A stretch of 6,921 nucleotides of DNA from Alphaproteobacteria bacterium (GTDB lineage: Bacteria > Pseudomonadota > Alphaproteobacteria > JAAXGF01): the NCBI GenBank assembly GCA_012267605.1, contig JAAXGF010000370.1:1-6921 (forward strand), read 5' to 3'. The position numbers and the translations under genes are program-made. The notes beneath the pieces are model-generated. The model was not told where the DNA came from and searched no databases. It was given only the letters and a program-made list of their open reading frames with translations. Positions 1-6,900 of the stretch are shown here, one piece after another. Numbering within the stretch: position 1 is the stretch's first letter; each line of letters begins with the position of its first letter.

Positions 1-22
1 CGAGTTGCGGAAGTCGGGTTAA
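1..22 (+). repeat. Left copy of the window-end inverted repeat
   Basis: Bases 2-22 match the reverse complement of 6901-6921 at 20 of 21 positions; the one difference is at base 19 (T here, C in the other copy). This copy is inside the coding frame of the TPR gene (residues V-A-E-V-G-L). Similarity stops directly after base 22. Confidence 0.7.
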
Positions 23-1217
23 AACATAATCCCGACGACCTCGTGACGCTCATGCGGTTTCATCAGCTCGAAATGTTTGCCGGTGACCGTGAGGCCGCGA
101 AGGCTCTATTGGTCAAAGCTTTGGAATTTGTGCCCCACGCGGTCGATCCACGAATACGGCTGGTGCAGATGCTGCTTGATGAAGGCGACCCGGAGGCAGG
201 TCTCAAGGTCGCGCTGAAGGGTGTCGAGCTCGCACCCGATGCGACGTCCCTCCTAGTGGCGGCCGGGAAGGCCTACATGGACGCACGGCAGCCGGCGGAA
301 GCGGTGGCCATATTCCGGCAAGTCGCCGAGCGGTTGCCACGTTCTGAAGAAGCAAATTTCCTCCTCGGTCAAGCGGCGATTGCCGCGGGTGATACTGACA
401 CTGCCAAGGGCGCCCTGGACATCGTTTTGTCGGAAAATAACGAACACCAAGCCGCCATGGTTCTGCGTGCCGAGTTGGCTTTGGATGATCGAGATCTTGA
501 ATCCGCGAAGAACTTGGTCGGCCAATTAGATCGCATCGCTCCCGACAATACGATGGTCGTCCGATTTAGAGGACGGCTTGCAGCGCTCGAAAGGAGAGTC
601 GATGACGCGATCAGTGAATTAGCCCGCCTGGCCGAGAAAAATCCGACGACAGAAGCGATCAACAAGGTTGCCGATGCCCAGTTGATGGCTGGCCGCGGGG
701 ACGATGCCGTGGCCACACTGGATAAGTGGCTCGAGAAATACCCTCACGATGAAGTGGTGCGATATCGCCTGGCCGACATTTACGGCGCCATGGGCCAGTG
801 GTCGGAGGCAAGGGTCCGATATGCCAAAGTGCTCGAACGCCTGCCCGACAGCGCGATTACACTTAATAATTCGCTTGGGCCCTGATTCAGCTTAACGAGA
901 CGGACGAAGCGTTGGTTCACGCCAAACGCGCGAACGAGTTGTTGCCCGAAAACGCCGTGATCATAAATACCCTGGGACTGGCTTACCTGCGTCGAGGTGC
1001 GGCGGATGAAGCTCTCCCCCATCTCAAGAAAGCATCCCAGCTCAATCCGAAGAGTCCCTATTATCGCTATCACCATGCCCGTGCCCTAGTCGAATCCGGC
1101 CAAACCGAGGCGGCACGCAAAATTCTGGAGACCGTTCTTGCTGAGCCAGTCCAATTCTTCGGCCGCGGCGCCGCGATGAATCTGCTGTCGTCTATTTCCG
1201 AGGAACCCGAGGAATAG
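1..1217 (+). pseudogene. TPR-repeat protein, C-terminal part, PrsT-like; frame broken near 870
   Basis: The reading frame is open from the first base, so the true start lies upstream of the window. Roughly eleven 34-residue TPR units follow one another, seen as repeated A-x-x-x-(L/Y)-x-x-A-L/V and N/D-P patterns. Frame 1 runs to a TGA at 883-885, and the protein resumes in frame 3 to a TAG at 1215-1217. Frame 3 has TAA at 864 and 867, so the break lies between 870 and 882. Restoring one base at about 870 gives N-N-(F/L)-A-W-A-L-I-Q-L, a typical TPR junction, so a one-base deletion is the simplest reading. The tail has NTLG-AYLRRG, a YRYHHARAL unit and a closing F-x-GR-x-A-x-x-LL motif, which recalls the C-terminus of PrsT, the TPR lipoprotein of exosortase/PEP-CTERM loci. 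That assignment is by memory of the family; only the TPR fold is certain. The N-terminus, where a lipobox would be, is not visible. The break may be a sequencing error or a real lesion. Confidence 0.75.
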
Positions 1218-1220
1218 CGG

Positions 1221-1260
1221 ATTGTCGCGAGTCCTAAACTGAGTGGCGATTTCCGACAAT
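1221..1260 (+). terminator. Inverted repeat just after the plus-strand TPR gene, weak terminator candidate
   Basis: ATTGTCG at 1221-1227 is perfectly repeated in inverted orientation as CGACAAT at 1254-1260, starting three bases after the TAG of the upstream gene. The loop is 26 bases. An inner TCGC/GCGA pairing is an alternative. Only a short T-rich stretch (TTTACG, counting the last T of the stem) follows, so this is not a canonical intrinsic terminator. Its place between convergent genes is what makes it plausible. Confidence 0.3.
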
Positions 1261-1444
1261 TTACGGGTTCGTACGATCCTGCTTCAACTTCATAGAACCC
1301 CCTTCATCATCGGGCTTGACACGTGGATGACGGAAGAAAGCCGAGGACGAAGAAAATTTGGGGAATTCCGAATCTCATTGCCGTACTACCTCCGCTACGT
1401 AAATTCGGTGCGCCCGCCCCGAGTGCTACCGCGCATTCCGGTTA

Positions 1445-3250
1445 CTATAACACGACCCCAGTTGCCACGGGTGCACGCCGCATTATCGGACGCGGGCCCC
1501 GCACTCCGCCACCACGGAAACTGCGACGATAAAATACTTCCGCCTCGGCGTAGCGTCCTTGGGCCATAAATACTCGAGCTAAATCCTTAAGGTTTTGCGC
1601 GACCTCGGGATGGGTGGCGCCGAGGACCGTTTCCCTGGTCACTAAGGCTGAGGCTAACAAGGACTCGGCGGCCTCGAGACGCCCGGTTTTTTCGTAAAGG
1701 TCTGCCAAATTGCTCATTGCTGTGGCTACCGCTGGGTGACTGCCGCCGAAAGCCGATTCGAGGATCTTTCTTGCACGCTCGTACATAGCCTCGGCATCCG
1801 CGATTTTCCCCTGATTTAGATAGAGAGTGGCGATATTATGCACAGTCGCGGCCACGTCGGGGTGGTCCTGGCCGAGGGCTCGCTCCTTGATCGCTAGGGC
1901 GTGGAGGTATAGCGGCTCAGCTTCGGCAAATCGATTCGCATTGCCGTACAACAAGGCTAAATTGTTCAAGGTTGTAGCGAGATCGGGATGATCCGGGCCA
2001 AGCGTCCGTTCGGCAATCTCCAAGGCACGCTGGTACTGACCTGCGGCCTTCTGGTAGTGGCCGTCAACCCGATAAACACCCGCAAGGTTGTTCAGGATTG
2101 GTATCAGCGAAGGGTGGTCTTTTCCCAAGGTTGTTTCAAATATATTCAACGCCCGACGATAAAGCTTCTCCGCCTGGTTGTATGTCTGTCGAGCCCAATT
2201 CAGTGCCGCCAAATTGTTGAGTGTTGTTGCCAACGCCGGGTGGTTACTACCGAAAATTTTTTCCTTTATCGCAAGGGATCGCTGGTAGAGTGGTTCCGCC
2301 TCGGCAAACCGACCCTGCGTCCAATACAATCCCCCCAAGTCATTTAACGTGGTTGCGACCTCAGGATGTTCCGCGCCAAGCAATGATTCCCGGATTTGGA
2401 GCGCCCGCCGGAAACTGACCTCGGCTTCATCGTACCGACCCATGTCTTCGTAAAGTCCACCCAAATCGTTGAGGGTGTTGGCAACCTCCGGGTGCGTGGC
2501 CCCAAATTCGGATTGTAAAATATCGATGGCACGTCCAAGGAAGATCTCCGCGTCGGCGAAGCGGCCATCGGCGCGGTGCAGCGCGCCCAAATTCCGTAAT
2601 ATTGTAGCGTTGTCCGGGTGGTCCCGACCCAATGCGCCTTCACGTAACTTTAGCGTTCGCTCAAGCAATTTCAGCGCCTCTCCGTAGCGACCCTGGGCTT
2701 GGTAAACCGTTGCAAGACCGTTGACCGCCATCGCCACGTCCGGATGATCGGGTGCTAGCCGAGCCTCCCGAATCGCCAATACCCGTGCCAACATGGTTTC
2801 GGCTGCAGCGTAATTGCCGCGTCTCGTTGCCAATCCGGCAAGGTTGCTTAACGACGCCGCGACTCGTGGATCATTCGGGCCATGGGTTGCCTCGGCAAGG
2901 GCGAGCGCGCGCTGCAAAAGGGGCTCGGCGCGATCGAGGTCTCCCTGAGCTAGATACAGCGCACCGAGGTCGCTGGTTAGCACGCCCAGGCTTTCGTCCT
3001 CGGGCGAAAGTTCAGATTCAGCCAGGGTCAGCGCCCGCTGGGCGAAGGGGATTGCCTCGCGATAGTTTCCCGTAGCGTAGTGACTCCGATAGCGCTCAAA
3101 TAGTTCGAGCAAGTCGGCGGACTGGGCGCGGACCGCACTTGCCGATAACCCAAGCAGAGTGGCAATCGCAATCAAAACCGTAAATTTTGCCTTCCCATCA
3201 ACCGGCCAGGTTGATTTCACGGTTACTTGCCGTATTGCTGTTTTGTCCAT
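1445..3250 (-). CDS. Exported kinesin-light-chain-type TPR protein (13 units of 42 residues)
   Basis: A 601-residue protein with an N-terminal signal peptide: a Lys-containing n-region, a hydrophobic stretch at about residues 23-38 and a likely cut after Val-Arg-Ala at 42. Residues 50-577 are TPRs of the kinesin light chain type (TPR_12/TPR_10 style), each with N/D-L-(A/G)-x-L-Y, G-R-(Y/F)-x-E-A-E and L-G-x-x-HP motifs. The conserved N/D-L position recurs at 94, 136, 178 and so on to 556 with exactly 42-residue spacing and no indels. The thirteenth unit is cut short and followed by a basic, unrelated tail of about 23 residues. Such arrays bind protein partners; the partner here is unknown, and a periplasmic or cell-surface location is inferred. 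The ATG at 3250 overlaps rfbB by 28 bases. A GTG at 3218-3220, two bases past the rfbB stop, would give a more usual signal-peptide length. Neither has a strong ribosome binding site. It is last in the rhamnose unit and probably co-transcribed with it. Confidence 0.85.
   Translation of the reverse strand: MDKTAIRQVTVKSTWPVDGKAKFTVLIAIATLLGLSASAVRAQSADLLELFERYRSHYATGNYREAIPFAQRALTLAESELSPEDESLGVLTSDLGALYLAQGDLDRAEPLLQRALALAEATHGPNDPRVAASLSNLAGLATRRGNYAAAETMLARVLAIREARLAPDHPDVAMAVNGLATVYQAQGRYGEALKLLERTLKLREGALGRDHPDNATILRNLGALHRADGRFADAEIFLGRAIDILQSEFGATHPEVANTLNDLGGLYEDMGRYDEAEVSFRRALQIRESLLGAEHPEVATTLNDLGGLYWTQGRFAEAEPLYQRSLAIKEKIFGSNHPALATTLNNLAALNWARQTYNQAEKLYRRALNIFETTLGKDHPSLIPILNNLAGVYRVDGHYQKAAGQYQRALEIAERTLGPDHPDLATTLNNLALLYGNANRFAEAEPLYLHALAIKERALGQDHPDVAATVHNIATLYLNQGKIADAEAMYERARKILESAFGGSHPAVATAMSNLADLYEKTGRLEAAESLLASALVTRETVLGATHPEVAQNLKDLARVFMAQGRYAEAEVFYRRSFRGGGVRGPRPIMRRAPVATGVVL
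1520..3103 (-). repeat. 126-bp periodic coding repeats (TPR array)
   Basis: The DNA encodes thirteen consecutive 42-residue TPR units, giving a strict 126-base period across about 1.6 kb. The copies are diverged at base level but keep exact spacing. Units at residues 262 and 304 are the most alike by eye, sharing an eight-residue core T-L-N-D-L-G-G-L. Such a tract can change length by recombination and is also prone to collapse in assembly. Confidence 0.8.
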
Positions 3251-4323
3251 TTTCGATAGCTGCCGTCCATAACCTCACGCCACCAAGATTCATTCTTTAG
3301 GTACCACTCCAAATTAGCCGCGAAGCCCGACCTGAAATCGTGCCCCGGACGATACCCAAGCTCGGAGGTGATCTTACCCGTATCTATCGCGTAACGCCGG
3401 TCGTGGCCGGGTCGGTCCTTAACGTACGTCTTTAAGCTCGACGTTGGTATGCCCCTGGCAGCCGGGGAATCAGGAAAACGTGCCGCCAATTCGGGATCGC
3501 CTCCTATTAAGGCGTCCAAATGTTCGCATAACTGGTTGATAACCTGCAAATTTGGCAGTTCGGTGTTGCCGCCTATGTTGTAGACTTCACCGACACGTCC
3601 ATCAGCCAAGACACGACAGATTCCGAGACAATGGTCGTCGACATAGAGCCAGTCGCGCACCTGCTGCCCATCTCCGTAGATCGGCAATGCTCGACCGTGC
3701 AAGGCATTGATCAGAAATAGGGGGATCAGTTTTTCGGGAAATTGGTACGGCCCGTAATTGTTTGAACAATTTGTCGTCGTCACCGCCAGGCCAAAGGTGT
3801 GATGATAGGCGCGAACGAGGTGGTCCGAAGCGGCCTTGCTCGCGGAATACGGCGAATTTGGCGTGTACGCTGTGTGCTCGGTGAAAGCTGGATCGTACGG
3901 CCCCAGTGTACCGTATACTTCATCGGTGGATACGTGGTGAAAGCGATGAGTGCGCCCAGAGCCTTGGTCCAACCAGGCAAATTTGGCGGCCTTTAGTAAG
4001 GTGTGGGTACCGTTGGCATTTGTATCGATAAATTCGTCCGGACCATGGATGGAGCGATCGACATGGGATTCCGCTGCAAAATGAACGATCGTATCAATTT
4101 CTCGGTCGCGGAGAATCCGGGTCACCAAATCATAGTCGCGAATATCGCCGTGAACGAAGGTGAAACCGGGGTCGTTGTCGAAGGACGAGAGACTGGCGCG
4201 GTTACCCGCGTAAGTGAGCGCGTCGAGCACACAGAGTTCGTCGTGCTCATAACGTCGACGCCAGAACCGAACGAAATTCGCACCTATAAATCCGGCTCCG
4301 CCGGTAACGAGCAGCTTAGCCAT
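3223..4323 (-). CDS. rfbB: dTDP-glucose 4,6-dehydratase
   Basis: RfbB/RmlB, 366 residues, slightly longer than the usual 340-360. It converts dTDP-glucose to dTDP-4-keto-6-deoxyglucose, the second step of dTDP-L-rhamnose synthesis, in the cytoplasm with bound NAD. It is an extended short-chain dehydrogenase: the Rossmann motif GGAGFIG is at 8-14, the catalytic Thr-Asp-Glu in STDEVYG at about 132-138, and the Tyr-x-x-x-Lys pair in YSASK at about 159-163. The family signatures NNYGPYQFPEKLIP (188-201), GDGQQVRDWLYVDDH and DRPGHDRRYAID follow. A small insertion precedes the DRPGHD motif. The ATG is preceded by GAGG with a four-base spacer, and the start overlaps the end of rfbD by eight bases, so translational coupling is likely. 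No lesion is visible. Confidence 0.97.
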   Translation of the reverse strand: MAKLLVTGGAGFIGANFVRFWRRRYEHDELCVLDALTYAGNRASLSSFDNDPGFTFVHGDIRDYDLVTRILRDREIDTIVHFAAESHVDRSIHGPDEFIDTNANGTHTLLKAAKFAWLDQGSGRTHRFHHVSTDEVYGTLGPYDPAFTEHTAYTPNSPYSASKAASDHLVRAYHHTFGLAVTTTNCSNNYGPYQFPEKLIPLFLINALHGRALPIYGDGQQVRDWLYVDDHCLGICRVLADGRVGEVYNIGGNTELPNLQVINQLCEHLDALIGGDPELAARFPDSPAARGIPTSSLKTYVKDRPGHDRRYAIDTGKITSELGYRPGHDFRSGFAANLEWYLKNESWWREVMDGSYRKWTKQQYGK

Positions 4324-5194
4324 TGTCCCTCAACTCCCGCAACATATTGCGCAGGTTGACGACCCAGTGGACGGGCGCCCAACCGAGAAGTTCCCAGCTT
4401 GATTCCTTGTCCAAAACACTGAAGCCAGGGCGTCTCGCCGCCGTTGGGTAGCTTGCGGTGCCGACCGGGACGAGGGTCACCTCCTTCTCGTCGTCGAGGA
4501 GGCCCAGCCTACTCGCTTCCTCACGGATTGCCACGGCAAAGTCATACCAACTGGCGACACCCGCGTCTGACCAATGCATCGCGCCACGCGCTGACGGCAA
4601 TTGTGCGAACTGCCACAGCGCCCTGGCTAAATCCCGTGCCCAAGTCGGCGTGCCGATTTGATCAGCTACGAGGGTCAGTCGTCGTCGATCGGCCATTAGT
4701 TTCAACATTGTCTTCACAAAATTGTGCCCGTGGGCAGAATAAACCCAGCCTGTACGCACAATAAGTTCCTCGCCGCCGAGCGTCGCGCGGACGGATTCCT
4801 CGCCGGCCCATTTGCTGGCGCCGTAAACACCCAGCGGGTTGGCCGGAGAATCCGGTCGAATGGGTTGCCCCGACGTGCCGTCAAAGACGAAATCGGTGGA
4901 AACATGGATCAGCCTGGCGCCCGTGGCCGCGGCCGCGCGGGCCAAATGGGTGACGCCGTCACGATTAACCGCGAAGGCGCGAGCATGCTCGCGCTCGGCG
5001 TTGTCCACGGCGGTATAGGCTGCGGCATTGATGATCACCTCCGGAAATTGTGCACGGATCAAAGCATCGACTGCTTGTGCGTCGGTGATATTGAGAGCAG
5101 TCCGGTCCAGAATCACGGGGTCGATTCCATCTGGCACGGATCGCGACAATTCCCATCCTAGTTGGCCTTGACCGCCGGTGACCAAGATCTTCAT
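4316..5194 (-). CDS. rfbD: dTDP-4-dehydrorhamnose reductase
   Basis: RfbD/RmlD, 292 residues, the normal length. It reduces the 4-keto group of dTDP-4-keto-L-rhamnose with NAD(P)H, the last step to dTDP-L-rhamnose. Visible features are the nucleotide-binding GGQGQLG at 7-13, VSTDFVFDG at about 98-106, the catalytic YGASK (Tyr124, Lys128), RTGWVYS at 147-153, DQIGTPT at 178-184 and the C-terminal substrate motif RRPGFSVLD at 254-262. The ATG at 5192-5194 overlaps the rfbC stop in an ATGA arrangement (four bases). The region before it is poor in purine-rich binding-site sequence, so initiation may depend on ribosomes finishing rfbC. It ends eight bases inside rfbB. Confidence 0.97.
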   Translation of the reverse strand: MKILVTGGQGQLGWELSRSVPDGIDPVILDRTALNITDAQAVDALIRAQFPEVIINAAAYTAVDNAEREHARAFAVNRDGVTHLARAAAATGARLIHVSTDFVFDGTSGQPIRPDSPANPLGVYGASKWAGEESVRATLGGEELIVRTGWVYSAHGHNFVKTMLKLMADRRRLTLVADQIGTPTWARDLARALWQFAQLPSARGAMHWSDAGVASWYDFAVAIREEASRLGLLDDEKEVTLVPVGTASYPTAARRPGFSVLDKESSWELLGWAPVHWVVNLRNMLRELRDNG

Positions 5195-5739
5195 GGAAAG
5201 GTTTCAGCCCGTGAAAGTGGGACACCAGCCTCGTCCTTCGCCGACAAGACGGGACCGCCGCCCTCCGCCAACGGCCATTCAATTCCGATCGCCGGATCAT
5301 TCCACGCCAGCGACCGCTCATGATCTGGTGCGTAAAAATTGGTGCATTTATAAACGAATTCCGCGATCTCGCTGACTACGTAGAATCCGTGTGCAAATCC
5401 CTCCGGTATCCAAAGCATGCGCTTGTTCTCGACCGACAGGCGCAGGCGGGTCCATTGACCGAACGTCGCCGAGGAGCGGCGCAAATCAACCATCACATCG
5501 AATACCTCGCCGACGACAACCCTGACCAATTTCCCCTGGGTTTGTTGAATTTGATAGTGCAGCCCGCGCAGGATACCTTTCTCAGACCGGGAATGGTTAT
5601 CTTGTACAAATTCGGCCGTGATACCGGCGGCGGTGAAACTCTGCGCATTCCAACTCTCGAAGAAAAACCCCCGAGAATCGCCGAACACTTTGGGCTCAAT
5701 TACCTTGACGTCCGGTATCGTGGCTGCGGTAACGATCAC
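5191..5739 (-). CDS. rfbC: dTDP-4-dehydrorhamnose 3,5-epimerase
   Basis: RfbC/RmlC, 182 residues from the GTG chosen here, the standard family length. It epimerises C3 and C5 of dTDP-4-keto-6-deoxyglucose. Family signatures are VFGDSRGFFFESW at 18-30, QDNHSRSEKGILRGLHYQ at 46-63 with the catalytic His61, WIPEGFAHGF at 110-119, KCTNFY with the active-site Tyr136, WNDP, and SAKD with Asp169. The frame stays open upstream to an ATG at 5877, but that extra stretch is antisense-free overlap inside rfbA with no family similarity. The GTG at 5737-5739 overlaps the rfbA TGA as GTGA and has GAGG at 5746-5749, six bases upstream, so it is the better start. Confidence 0.96.
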   Translation of the reverse strand: MIVTAATIPDVKVIEPKVFGDSRGFFFESWNAQSFTAAGITAEFVQDNHSRSEKGILRGLHYQIQQTQGKLVRVVVGEVFDVMVDLRRSSATFGQWTRLRLSVENKRMLWIPEGFAHGFYVVSEIAEFVYKCTNFYAPDHERSLAWNDPAIGIEWPLAEGGGPVLSAKDEAGVPLSRAETFP

Positions 5740-6619
5740 CCCTTGCCTCGTTGGATACCGCTTCCCAATACGCGCTTGAGATATTGTCCGTATCCGCTTT
5801 TCATAAGTGGTGCTGCCAGCGATTCCAGCTCGTCGGCGGAGATGTATCCCATCACGAAGGCGATTTCCTCGGGACAAGAAATCTTTAGGCTTTGGCGATC
5901 CTCGATGACACGGACGAATTCGGATGCCTCCATGAGCGAGGAGTAGGTGCCGGTGTCAAGCCAAGCAAAACCTCGGCCCATCAGGCTCACTGTCAATTCT
6001 CCCAATTCCAAATAACGGCGGTTTACGTCGGTAATCTCTAATTCTCCGCGGGCGGAAGGCTGGATATCCGCGGCGATGTCGGTGATGCGATCATCGTAAA
6101 AATACAACCCCGTTACCGCGTAGTTGGAGCGGGGCTGGGTGGGCTTTTCCTCAAGCGATACCGCACTGTGAATCGAATTCGACCACGCCGTATCGCTCAG
6201 GATCAGAAACGCAGTACCCCAAACACCGTGGCACCGTGGGGCCTATTAACGGCGTCGCGCAACAGGTCCGGAAGACCGTGCCCGTAAAAGATGTTATCGC
6301 CCAAAACCAACGCCGCGCGTTGGCCGTCGACAAATTCGCGACCAATAATGAACGCTTGCGCGAGGCCCTCGGGTCGCGGCTGAACAGCATAGGAGAAAGC
6401 TAGGCCCCATTGGCTGCCATCTCCCAACAGGCGCTGGAACTGAGACTGATCCTCGGGCGTGGTAATCACCAAAATGTCGCGTATGCCAGCAAGCATGAGT
6501 GTGCTGAGAGGGTAATAAGTCATGGGCTTGTCGTAGACAGGTAACAACTGTTTGCTCACGCCCAGAGTTACGGGGTGCAAACGTGTTCCCGATCCGCCAG
6601 CTAAGATGATCCCCTTCAT
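5736..6619 (-). pseudogene. rfbA: Glucose-1-phosphate thymidylyltransferase, broken by two indels
   Basis: RfbA/RmlA makes dTDP-glucose from dTTP and glucose-1-phosphate, the first step of the pathway. The full family order is present but spread over three frames. Frame one (ATG 6617-6619 to TGA 6203-6205) holds GGSGTRLHP, KPMTYYPLSTLM, QPRPEGLAQAF and LGDNIFYG. The second holds VSDPERYGVVEFD. The third, ending at 5736, holds SLEEKP, SNYAVTGLYFYD, RGELEITDVNRRYL, GFAWLDTGT and CPEEIAF. The first break fits one extra base in the C run at 6217-6220. The second, at about 6165, fits a missing five bases: two residues normally between FD-x-x and A-x-SLEEKP are absent. Corrected this way the protein is 295 residues, close to the usual 290-295. 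A GTG at 6626-6628 with AGAGGA upstream is an alternative start. Sequencing error is more likely than decay, since every motif is kept and the rest of the pathway is intact. Confidence 0.9.
5746..5749 (-). promoter_or_regulatory. Ribosome binding site that fixes the rfbC GTG start
   Basis: On the minus strand GAGG lies six bases before the GTG at 5737-5739, inside the last codons of rfbA. This spacing, together with the GTGA stop/start overlap and the family length, supports the GTG over the far upstream ATG at 5877. Confidence 0.6.
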
Positions 6620-6660
6620 AGCGGCCACTTTTAGATATCCTCTATCATTTGCGTCCCTCG

Positions 6661-6741
6661 CACCGGATAGCCGGTGTGTACCACCAATCGGTTTGGCACA
6701 GATATCCAACGGCTTGGTATTTGCACGAACCAAATGTGCAA
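6661..6741 (-). promoter_or_regulatory. Cluster of short dyads in the rfbA leader, candidate operators or RNA hairpins
   Basis: Four inverted repeats lie in a row: CACCGG-ATAG-CCGGTG (6661-6676), CCAA-N5-TTGG (6684-6696), CCAA-N4-TTGG (6706-6717) and TTGCAC-N9-GTGCAA (6721-6741). The first and last have perfect six-base arms. Their centres are 19.5-21.5 bases apart, about two helical turns. In RNA they could form successive hairpins ending about 40 bases before the rfbA start. A further GGTG/CACC pairing would compete with the CACCGG hairpin. No known regulator site or riboswitch is recognised, and the four-base arms alone could be chance. Confidence 0.3.
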
Positions 6742-6900
6742 AGGAAAAATTTGAAATTGGGTTTCCAGCCCGTTTGCCAGAGGTATCGGCTCATTTCTAG
6801 GCGGTGCCAGTCCTGCCAAGTGGTGCTCAAATTCCGAAGGTGCTGTTTCAATTTTCTTGACCAGTGTGCCTCACGTCGAACGATGAAAATGGGGAGGAAC

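Noticed and set aside
862..876. Possible programmed frameshift site in the left TPR gene
   Set aside because: No X-XXY-YYZ slippery heptamer or downstream pseudoknot is visible at the overlap of the two frames; a lost base explains it better.
1316..1321. TTGACA, a perfect -35 hexamer in the intergenic gap
   Set aside because: No acceptable -10 hexamer lies 16-18 bases downstream, and no plus-strand gene follows it.
1368..1408. CCGAAT/ATTCGG inverted repeat as a terminator for the minus-strand unit
   Set aside because: The loop is about 29 bases, the arms are only six bases, and no T run follows in the minus direction at the right distance.
1243..1569. A 108-codon plus-strand open frame between the convergent TPR genes
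   Set aside because: It runs into the 3' end of the minus-strand TPR gene, has no recognisable motif and no good ribosome binding site.
4724..5161. A 145-codon open frame on the plus strand
   Set aside because: Entirely antisense to rfbD, whose motifs are unambiguous; no domain or binding site of its own.
5320..5946. A 208-codon open frame on the plus strand
   Set aside because: It lies opposite rfbC and the end of rfbA, both of which carry clear family motifs. Its translation has no recognisable domain, so it is a shadow of the coding strand.
6711..6725. GG-N10-GC spacing resembling a sigma-54 promoter on the plus strand
   Set aside because: Only part of the consensus matches and it points away from rfbA toward sequence with no visible gene.
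6631..6819. A 62-codon minus-strand frame in the rfbA leader
   Set aside because: No family pattern, no clear binding site, and it overlaps the dyad-rich tract; it could not be told from chance.
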